From the NCBI GenBank assembly GCA_015852425.1, contig JAAAIG010000929.1, forward strand, positions 1-14,512: a DNA stretch of 14,512 bases. The letters run 5' to 3'. The notes under the pieces were generated by a model. That model saw only the letters and a program-made list of their open reading frames with translations, did not search any database and had not been told where the DNA came from. Within the stretch, counting starts at the first letter, position 1, and every line of letters begins with the position of its first letter. This DNA comes from Gryganskiella cystojenkinii (taxonomy: Eukaryota; Mortierellomycota; Mortierellomycetes; Mortierellales; Mortierellaceae). The position numbers were made by a program, and so were the translations under genes. This document shows positions 6,870 to 14,512 of this stretch, in pieces.

Positions 6870-9281
6870 ATGGTGTTCGCGAACAGTCTTGCGGCACGCA
6901 TGTTCGCAAAGATAAAACAACAACTCCTTCCTTTAAACCAACAACCCCCTTCAATTCACCCAGTACTCAACAGTCCAGAGGCACAAAAAGATGCATTCCC
7001 CATGGCCCTGACGAATGTCGATGCACATGAAGTTGCTCCACAGCTGGGCAACTATCTCATTCACCCATTCGACTTTGAAACTCCACAGACACTCACTCAA
7101 AAGAAGGTTGCACAAAAAAAAGTGCGCAACCATGCCCTTGTTGATCCGCAGTCACAGTCGCAATCTCACCAGGACCACAAGCATCAATACCAACACGAGC
7201 CTCAACACCAACCTCAGTCATACCCGCCGCAAATAGGATCCCTGGAAGCCTGCCCAGATCCAGCAGATATTGATCCTTATGGTCTGGGTATTGAACTGAG
7301 CAAGCGCCTTGCCGCCAGTCTACCGTCCCTTCCAGATGATACAAATACCGACAATGAAATCGATGGTCTGCACCACCAAGCTGTGACCATGGCTCTGTCC
7401 TCCCATGGACATCGACCCGAACTAGACGACAGACGCGATACCAGACGCCAAAGTACTGGCAACCTTAATACCCACCACCGTATCCAGCAACACCAATACC
7501 ATCACCAGCATTCTACTACCGCCACTATTGCTAGCGTTGGTCTGCAGCAAAGCCATAGTCTTAACCACCTCCCTTCCGCCTCGTCCTCTTTTTCTTCTGA
7601 ACAATCAAAACGGGAACGTCTTCGCGACTATGCCAAGGTCTTTCCACTGGTTCGCAGAAACACCGGTAGTGCGCACGAGCATCTGAACGGCCGAAACTCA
7701 CCGTTCATGCGCTCTCGCGAGGTCATTGCAAGCAACAGTAACAGCTTGGTGGCATCACCTGCTATTGTCAGTAGCACCTTCTCACCCACCGTCTCAACAC
7801 CGACCACCCCTCTCTCTCGTGGTGGCATCGGCTATATGGGTAACCAGACTTTGAAGGCCCTAAATACGATCCCCAGATCTGCTTCCATGGGGTACATTGC
7901 GGCTGTCAACAACATGAACGCCAATAACTGTAATGCAGCAGCTTCGTCATCTGTGTCAGGCTCTACTGTAACCTCCAATCAAGGATCGCCCGTGATAAAT
8001 AACAACAGCAACAACGGATTCAATGACGGTGCGGTGACACCTACGAGTGTGAGGAGCTACCGATCTACGTCTAGTTTCTTTACACCACCTGCCAGTCAGC
8101 AGGTCAGATACCAGAGTCCAGCCGAGGTCAAGGCCGCGGAACAGAGTCTAGACGATCATCTGAAGGCCATTCGTCGTCGATCCTTTGCTGCTGAGGTGAT
8201 GAGCAGTCCTGGAGGTGTGTCCAGCCCGACTTGCATCGATATCACCTCCGAACCGGGTCAAGAGCAGAACGCAGGCTACGACAATAGCGATTTTGGGGGG
8301 CCAGGATCGCCTAGGACCGTCTCTGGAAGCTCTAGCCGCGCTAGTAACTTCCGAATGTCGTTCTCTTCGCCGAACCTGGGCAAGTTGCAAAGACGATCGT
8401 CCCTTGCCCTCAAGTCTGTCTTGAACTCGATTGTGAACTCGCCTGTTGTCTCGGACGATTCCTCTGTGCTTTCGTCTTCCTCATCTTATACGTCCTCGCC
8501 ACCACGATCCGCGACGAGCTCCGCAGAGCCAAACATGCAGAGTGTTGACCAACTACCACCGTTCCAAGAACCTCCGTTACCAGCACAGGACCTTCTCCGA
8601 GCCGAGTACGGCGAGATTTATTCGGATGTGATGCAGCAGAGGCTTTCTTCGGCGGCGGCAACCGGCGAACAGCAACAACCAGGAGGTCTGACGATGATAC
8701 AAGATTTGGACGCGAGGTTGCAACCGTACGCGACGCCTAGTGCCGCAGTCGTTGGTGGCTATCAAACGGGAGACGTTAGAGGTAACGGTGCTCGTTCTCC
8801 TGCTCAAATGCAAAACGCTACACCGTCAATCACACCCCGCAGATCCCGATCAGGGTCGGTTTCATCCGCATGGACTGCCACGACCACATCCAGCGGTTCC
8901 TCCGATTCGACAACTTCCACGAATTCGAACCTAACATCGCTCTCGAACGAGGAGAAGAGAATTTCCACTGGTAGCGGTTACAATAATGCTGCTTCAAAGC
9001 CTCCCGGCCCGCCACCGACATTTTTGAACCGGATCCTGATCAACCAGTATCATAATCACAGCTCCAGCAACAGCCCAAGGCCTCGACTCTCGCTTTTGAG
9101 GAGGGGAAGTTCCAGTGGTCGTATTCATACGACAGATCTGGGAGGAGTCGGTGGAGACAGTGGTAGTGGCAAGCGCAGCACGCGATCTGGAAACACGACG
9201 CCAATCTCAAAAAAGTTTCCGTCTCAGGGCGACTTGTCCAGCTACAGTTGGGACTATCGCCGCGAGTTGCCTGTTGATTAG
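6870..9281 (+). CDS. Ser-rich, probably disordered protein of unknown function (803 aa)
   Basis: A single uninterrupted 2.4-kb frame; ATG at 6870 follows a C-rich leader and an A run (AAAAAAAATGG). I do not recognise a domain. The N-terminus is mildly basic and amphipathic (MVFANSLAARMFAKIKQQ), then comes a His/Gln-rich stretch (about 7150-7230 and 7470-7560) and a short ordered-looking segment (DPYGLGIELSKRLAASLP). The rest is dominated by Ser, Thr, Asn and Pro. Basic-residue phosphosite motifs recur: RRQS, RRNT, RRRS, RRSS, RRGS and PRRSRSGS. The segment PAEVKAAEQSLDDHLKAIRR and the C-terminal SSYSWDYRRELPVD look least disordered. No membrane segment or clear signal peptide is visible. An ATTAAA at about 9409 may be the poly(A) signal. 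It could be a signalling or cell-polarity scaffold, but nothing proves it. The 2.4-kb open frame with consistent codon use makes it a real gene. Confidence 0.82.
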   Translation: MVFANSLAARMFAKIKQQLLPLNQQPPSIHPVLNSPEAQKDAFPMALTNVDAHEVAPQLGNYLIHPFDFETPQTLTQKKVAQKKVRNHALVDPQSQSQSHQDHKHQYQHEPQHQPQSYPPQIGSLEACPDPADIDPYGLGIELSKRLAASLPSLPDDTNTDNEIDGLHHQAVTMALSSHGHRPELDDRRDTRRQSTGNLNTHHRIQQHQYHHQHSTTATIASVGLQQSHSLNHLPSASSSFSSEQSKRERLRDYAKVFPLVRRNTGSAHEHLNGRNSPFMRSREVIASNSNSLVASPAIVSSTFSPTVSTPTTPLSRGGIGYMGNQTLKALNTIPRSASMGYIAAVNNMNANNCNAAASSSVSGSTVTSNQGSPVINNNSNNGFNDGAVTPTSVRSYRSTSSFFTPPASQQVRYQSPAEVKAAEQSLDDHLKAIRRRSFAAEVMSSPGGVSSPTCIDITSEPGQEQNAGYDNSDFGGPGSPRTVSGSSSRASNFRMSFSSPNLGKLQRRSSLALKSVLNSIVNSPVVSDDSSVLSSSSSYTSSPPRSATSSAEPNMQSVDQLPPFQEPPLPAQDLLRAEYGEIYSDVMQQRLSSAAATGEQQQPGGLTMIQDLDARLQPYATPSAAVVGGYQTGDVRGNGARSPAQMQNATPSITPRRSRSGSVSSAWTATTTSSGSSDSTTSTNSNLTSLSNEEKRISTGSGYNNAASKPPGPPPTFLNRILINQYHNHSSSNSPRPRLSLLRRGSSSGRIHTTDLGGVGGDSGSGKRSTRSGNTTPISKKFPSQGDLSSYSWDYRRELPVD

Positions 9282-9764
9282 GGAAGGGGTCACTCGGTCA
9301 ACAAGTCACAGCGGAACAAACATGAAGAGGAAAAGGTGAAGGAGTATGTCTTTCAACCGGGAAACATAACATACATATCATGTACATGTAGTCTTTGTTA
9401 CAGCAGTTATTAAAGAATTTATGCACTTTGCATGGGAACGCGTTTTTTATGTGTCAAGCAACCGAGCGAGAGGATAATGAATGCGCGCATACTTAAAGGA
9501 ATGGGTTGGACGGGGGACGTTTCGGTACAAACAAAGACAACTAGCAAGGACAAAGAAGAGGGTCAGCGAGAGTGGATGCATAAGAGGAAGGACGTTGCTA
9601 TCCAGGAACAGGAAGATCTGATCACGGCCTTTTCACGAGAGCCCTTGCAAAGCCGAATACGCTGGAGACGAGCTCCGCTCTCTCATTTCTTCATTCATTT
9701 TCTCGTTCGATTGCTTGAAACACGAACAAACGAATCGCGTCCTCTTTTATATCATTGCAATGTC
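9282..9764. other. Convergent intergenic region
   Basis: 483 bp between the stop of the Ser-rich gene (plus) and the stop of the pseudouridine gene (minus); it should hold both 3' UTRs. ATTAAA at about 9409 suits the plus-strand transcript. Open frames here (for example 9432-9941) overlap the last exon of the opposite gene, are low quality and were not called. Confidence 0.6.
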
Positions 9765-12700
9765 TCATTGGTGAGTAGCCTGCAGCAACTTTTTTTGACG
9801 ACAAATTTCCTCGGCTTGAACCGTCTCTGCCAAAGCAGGACTCACGGTCTGATGGGTCTGCATGGTAAGTGTCGCCGCCGACTGACCGTCCCTGACGATT
9901 TTGTCGATATGACTCCAAAGGACGTAACCAGTTTCACTTGATTCGTTCACAGCCCTTGATGTTGGTGAAACCAAAGACGATCCCTGCTCCCGAGAGAGCT
10001 TGGGACGAACATGGGCCAATTGATGAAGACTGGTAACTACAGACGCGACAAGACTATCGCCAGCCCCGGTCACACTCTCGATCCTCTCGACAGCGTGAGC
10101 TGGGAAATGCTCACATGACACGGTCGTTGTCGTCATCAGTCCTGTGAATCTGCTCAAGACAAAGACGCCTTGGGGACCCAACTTGACAAAGAGAGTTGGG
10201 ATAAATTGAGAGAGCACATAGGCATCTTGAAGAAGAGAATGGTCTCCATCGTGTCCAAAGAAAGGTTTCACTTCTGTTTTCCGCTGCATTAGCGCAGAAA
10301 ACTCCTTGTCGACTGAGGCGAGTTGCTGCTTGCTCAGCAAACTATGTGCTGCCGAGGCCATGGCCTTCAGCTCGTACTCGTTCGGACTCGCAAACTGAAG
10401 TGCATGGCTACTCAGTAGGGTCGTCATGGACTTGTCCAAAGCTCGAGTACACTTGGCAACCGATGTGGGCTCAAAGAAGGCTATCGTAGTCAAGAAAGAG
10501 GCGAGAAAAAAAATGAACAAACTTCCGTATTAGATTCTTTTCATTGATATATTTTGAAATGCAGGGCAGTCAGTTCCTATCACGAAAATTGCCAAATTTC
10601 ACTCACTAAGGATATCTTTGCCTTGACACGTCTCGAGGATGGTCTTTATACAGTCGACAGAGAGGTTTCCATCAAAGCACACGGTTCCCGGGTTATGACG
10701 GGCTATCGCTTCTTTCACCTATGAAGACACGAAGAAGAAACAGAAATTTAAGTACTCAAATTACGAAACTTTATATTTGCTTTCTTTTATGCGGCCTGCT
10801 AGAATGCCAATCATGTGGGGGAGGGGAGGAGGGGTTATTTTGAATATATATACCTTGGTAGATGACAACATCTCAAAAACCTCCATATCAGCGATCGCGG
10901 AGAGTAAGCCTCCACTGGCATCGTGAAGGGCGGTATAGGTGGCCGTTCGAGCTCCGGGGATCGGGATGATTTCATGGTTGTCCTGGAGAAACAGGTGAAA
11001 AAAAAAATGAAAAAAAAAACATTTAAAATTGACATCATCCCCTATGCGACTCCATAACAGCCCCAGATCGCGAACACAAAAGAAGGTCATCATACCATCC
11101 CTCTCCGAGCAAGTTCGCTTGTGAGCCAGGGTCCAAAAAGATCGTCCATAGCATCCTCCTCGTCAAGCTTCCTATTCTTGTCCTTGCTTTTTGTCATTGA
11201 GGCCCCTGCCGCGGACAAATGCTTTCCGCCGACAGCAGACACGAGAATGCAGGACTCGCCAGAGAGCTTCGTGATACCCTCGGCTACATTTCGTCCGACA
11301 CCACCGAGTGCGACCCTCATCAATCCTGGATGGGAACTATTGAGCATAGCAGTTGAAGCCGTGGTGGTCGCTGTGGAGGTGATATCGACCACAGCTCCGC
11401 CTATAACCATTATCTATCAAGTCGAGAGAGGGGACAGAGAAATAAATGAAAAGAACAATAAAATAATCTGATCTGAAATGTGGGAAAAGATGAACAAAGA
11501 AGAAAACGGAACCTATTTTTTTTTTGTTTCTTGATTTTATTGAGATGGCACCCTCGTTCTTTCAGCTTCTCGGAAAAGCTTCCTTCGTTCCTGTCGGTCC
11601 AGATACGTAAGGGGCAGCGAGGCTATACAAAACGCCAATCGCCCTTTGTTCAACTTACAGGTCGTTCTTTGGATGACAGATCTTGCTTCATCCGACGGGC
11701 CGATGTCGAGAAGGAGCGTGTTTGGTTCCAGGGACGTGAATTTATATTCTAATGTATAAAAGGAAAAGAGAAGAAAATGATGAGTTATCTCTGTTTCATA
11801 AAGGTAAAAGCATGCTGAATAAGATCCGTGGCCGAAATTGTATGTTTCCTCACCAGGGTCGACAAGTCCTTTGCAATTCTGGCAGCGACGGATGCGTTTT
11901 GTTTGACAAGGGCAATGTCTATAGCCACAGAGGAAGACATAAACAAGGGAGGAAAGGAATGGGACATGTTATGAAATAGTTTATCAGATGATGCACATTT
12001 GACTCTGAAAGACTTTTTTTCTTTTCTTTTCTCCCGAGACTTACTAGACTTGAGTGAATTTCCTCCCGTTAACTCGTTAACGCGCTTGAGCAAGAATGGG
12101 GTGCTTTCTTTGCCAAAGATACCCTGTTCGCTATTTTGTTGGAAAGGTATAAATGAAACAAGATTGAGTCTATCAGCTTCGGTGTTTTTGTGCACAGGAA
12201 TACCATTCTTACCAGAGTTAACAAGTGCGTTATCATACCTCGATTCCTTCACTGCAAGATCGATAGCCTCACCCACGAGTCGGTCGTCCATGGCGTCTTC
12301 CTCGGCGATGGGGACCCCGATAACGATACCACTTTGTAAATTGATGGAAAGGTTCGCGGCTTTTTTTTTATATATATCCCCACACGACAGTTAGTAATTC
12401 GGTTTTCAATTTGGATGTTCTCGATCCTCTTGTTTCCACTTTTATCAACTCACCAATCAGCTCTGCGACCTCGCGAGGAGTCTCGACGTTGAGCATGCTC
12501 TAAGCCACGTCAAAGGAGGTTATGAGTGTTAGTAAGCGAAAGAGGAGTGTAACTAAGCTATGAAGTACGGTTCACTTGTTGATAAGAGTCTCACCTTGAA
12601 ACCGCTGGTTCGAGTAAAGAATGCTGGGAAATCGGGTGTGGTTCCGTAGGTCGCCACGGTGACTCCCTGGGTTTCCAGAAACTCGAGCGTCTTTCCAATG

Positions 12701-13565
12701 TCCAAGATCGACTTTACACCTGCACAGACGACCGCCACAGGTGTCCGGCCGAGCTCTGTTAAATCCGCGCTTGCATCCAGACCTAAAATGTACAAGGTTG
12801 TTTTTTTTTTCTTAATAAGAATTGGGGACTCGTTTCTAGGAACAGTAGATAGTCTTTACACTGACCGTATTCTAATATATTTTTTTTTTTTGGACTTACT
12901 GTTTTCATATCCTCGGTGAACACCTCCGATGCCTCCGGTTGCAAAGACGTGAATTCCAGCGCGATGAGCGAGGAGCATAGTCGCAGAGACTGTTGTGGCA
13001 CCAGTTTGTTTCTAAATAATGGGCGTTTGTACATTTTCCGTATTGTTTGGTTAGGCATAAAGGTGCGATATAAGAATTAAAAAAGCAGAGCAGTGACCAG
13101 TTCTCCATTTTTTTATACCTTGGCCATGACCACGGCGAGATCTCGTCTGGAAGCCTTGACAGCATCCCTGCCGAGTTTCGCGAGTTTCCGGATCTGCTCC
13201 TGTGATAAACCAATCTGGATCTGACCATCCATGATTGCAATCGTGGCTGGGACGGCACCGTTATCCCGGACAACCTTTTCGACCTCGATCGCGGTCTCGT
13301 AATTTTGAGGGTAGGGCATCCCATGGGAGATGATGGTACTCTCGAGTGCGACCAGGGGTTTGTTGGACTCGAGCGCGGATCGGACTTCATCCGAAAAGGT
13401 GAGGGTCGAGAGAGTGGAGAGCTGACGACGAGAGTGGTGGATGAGCGGTGATGTTGAAAGGGAGGAGGAAAGCCACATCCGAGGTGAACTCCGAGTCCAT
13501 GGTTGGGTTGCATAAGTTGGTTTGGGTGCCTGATGCAGACGAAGAGAGATTGCGGCCCGTAACAT
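9765..13565 (-). CDS. Bifunctional pseudouridine-5'-phosphate glycosidase / PfkB-type pseudouridine kinase
   Basis: Breaks down pseudouridine: the kinase makes pseudouridine 5'-phosphate with ATP and the glycosidase splits it to uracil and ribose 5-phosphate. Twelve exons in transcript order: 13565-13119, 13011-12900, 12782-12595, 12499-12454, 12359-12239, 12130-12045, 11918-11854, 11748-11659, 11413-11096, 10982-10854, 10718-10607, 10480-9765; sum 2,430 bp, 809 residues, all phases matching. N-terminal glycosidase: [48 protein letters not shown] (the Asp and Lys spacing matches the known catalytic pair, Lys forming the Schiff base; His in GVHRG also kept), [19 protein letters not shown]-terminal kinase: [43 protein letters not shown] with the catalytic Asp of GAGD. 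The first 55 or so residues are Arg/Ser-rich without acids, a likely mitochondrial presequence; an upstream in-frame ATG at 13646 would hide it. The linker exon 11748-11659 is least certain. Confidence 0.93.
11659..11748 (-). other. Linker exon between glycosidase and kinase domains
   Basis: Acceptor ACATTAG before 11748 and donor GTAAGT at 11658 enclose exactly 30 codons in phase (contains [19 protein letters not shown]), joining STL of the glycosidase to [11 protein letters not shown] of the kinase. No homology is expected for a linker, so the call rests on splice sites and phase. The following intron (11414-11658, 245 bp) is the longest in the gene. Confidence 0.6.
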
Positions 13566-13626
13566 TTTGAACGGGATGAGAAAGAGGGAGATGGATGATG
13601 TGAAATAGAGAAGACAAAAAAAGATG

Positions 13627-13653
13627 TTACTTTGTTGGAGATGCAATGGTCAT
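13627..13653 (-). promoter_or_regulatory. Possible upstream ORF in the leader of the pseudouridine gene
   Basis: ATG at 13653 to TAA at 13627 gives an 8-codon peptide (MTIASPTK), 61 bp before the proposed start at 13565. It matters only if transcription starts upstream of 13653, which cannot be seen. Confidence 0.25.
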
Positions 13654-14314
13654 TCGACAATTCTAAAAAACCGTCCTGGCTGTTGAGTTGCATACTCACC
13701 TTGCCCTGGGAAAAATTGTGGAATTTTTGATCTAACTAGAACGGACCAACGCGTCACTGTCGCGTGTGCTATTATACTCGTTTCTCTGTTTGATTTGGTT
13801 GACCGTTGTTGAATATTGCTCCTGGTCCTCCTTGTCATCTGCCTAAAAGGAGTGTAAATCGTTCCTGTTCTTGATCTCGAACAGAATGCAAATATCTTTG
13901 TCATTGCCTTTTTTTTTGTTGCCTCAACGCACTTTTCTAATCGCTGTCCGCTGCCAAAATTGGTGTGCATTTGGGATGAACGGATGAACTGAACGAACAA
14001 AGTCAAGGAAAAGGATAGCGGGGTCGTCCAAAATCGATCCTAAAGCTCACCATGGAAAGCTATTGGCCAGTGGCGGTATGCGGTAAGTCGGCAAAGAGAT
14101 AAAGGAAGTAGAAAAAGAGAGAGAAGAGTTTCCTTGACGACTCAGCGATCGAACTACTTCGAGGACCGGCAAAGATTCCTTTTTTTTTGTCGTATCGAAA
14201 GTCTCGAGCGAGCTACGATAGATCTACTGAAGTTGCAACGCTAGACCTTTCTTCGTGGCAAAAGTACTTTTGAAGGCGAGGGATAGACCTAAAAGCTAAG
14301 TAGGGAGAGATTTC

Positions 14315-14331
14315 AAAAAAAAAAAAAAAAA
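14315..14331 (+). repeat. A17 homopolymer
   Basis: Seventeen consecutive A residues in an A/G-rich region; similar but shorter A or T runs mark leaders and introns throughout the window. Its length may be unreliable in the assembly. Confidence 0.95.
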
Positions 14332-14512
14332 GGATGACTGTTGCTCGAACATAAAGAGCTCGGGATGCCTGTGCCTTGAAACGGCATTGGTGCGCGATGA
14401 GAAGATAGAGAAAAAGGAAGGAGAGAAGGCTGAGAGGAATATAGGAAGAGGGAAAAAAAAAAGAAGAGGTCGACCTTTGACGACAGGTAGGGACCGTTGA
14501 GTTCATACATGT

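Larger units (their letters stand above)
13566..14512. other. Upstream region of the pseudouridine gene; no confident gene
   Basis: 947 bp running to the window edge. It holds the leader and promoter of the minus-strand gene and perhaps the 5' end of a divergent plus-strand gene. On the minus strand a GTGAGT donor at about 13700 could start a leader intron. On the plus strand CACCATGG at 14049-14055 is a good start context, followed by GTAAGT at 14083. A run of 17 A (14315-14331) and A/G-rich sequence to the end give only low-complexity frames. Confidence 0.5.

Noticed and set aside
6627..7030. Small frames in the CT-rich leader before the Ser-rich gene
   Set aside because: They translate a CT tract into Phe/Pro/Ser strings and end soon after the main ATG; best seen as leader.
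4953..13565. Functional link between SmB (snRNP core) and pseudouridine breakdown, since snRNAs contain pseudouridine
   Set aside because: The genes are 3.5 kb apart on opposite strands with an unrelated gene between; there is no evidence beyond a thematic coincidence.
13650..14006. 118-aa minus-strand frame upstream of the pseudouridine gene, possibly an extra N-terminal exon
   Set aside because: No motif, and joining it would bury the mitochondrial-type presequence; the start at 13565 explains the protein without it.
14213..14512. Minus-strand frames rich in Phe and Ser at the right edge
   Set aside because: Produced by the A17 run and A/G-rich DNA; no start context or splice support.

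Overview
The window looks like gene-dense nuclear DNA of a filamentous fungus, most likely an early-diverging one (Mucoromycota, Mortierella-like). The grounds are short GT..AG introns (mostly about 75-145 bp), compact spacing, CT-rich leaders, Ser/Pro/Gln-rich proteins and a fused pseudouridine-degradation enzyme. The lineage is inferred from style and family content and was not tested by search.

Layout. (1) 1-4684, plus strand: a multi-exon gene, open at the left edge, coding for a very large Fanzor protein, the eukaryotic relative of TnpB and an OMEGA-type RNA-guided DNA nuclease. RuvC-I Asp, a shifted RuvC-II Glu, a C-terminal zinc ribbon and the RuvC-III motif RDSNAALNI are all present. 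One frame discontinuity at 682-727 leaves open whether the gene is intact. (2) 4685-4952: short spacer with small inverted repeats, where the guide RNA and the 3' end of the element would be expected. (3) 4953-6254, plus: the spliceosomal core protein SmB in four exons, total 251 codons plus stop, with a Pro/Gly/Met-rich tail. (4) 6870-9281, plus: an intronless 803-aa Ser-rich, apparently disordered protein of unknown function with repeated RRxS/T motifs. (5) 9765-13565, minus: a 12-exon bifunctional pseudouridine-5'-phosphate glycosidase / PfkB-type pseudouridine kinase, 809 aa, with a mitochondrial-type presequence. (6) 13566-14512: leader and promoter side of that gene, with no confident gene.

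Working together. The three cellular genes are not an operon and show no shared pathway: splicing (SmB), unknown (Ser-rich protein), and nucleoside catabolism (pseudouridine to uracil plus ribose 5-phosphate). The Fanzor gene sits directly upstream of SmB with only 268 bp between its stop and the proposed SmB start. No transposase or terminal repeats of a host transposon can be seen, so the Fanzor gene is either the right part of an element that continues past the left edge or a stand-alone copy. It is the system in this window most worth following up.
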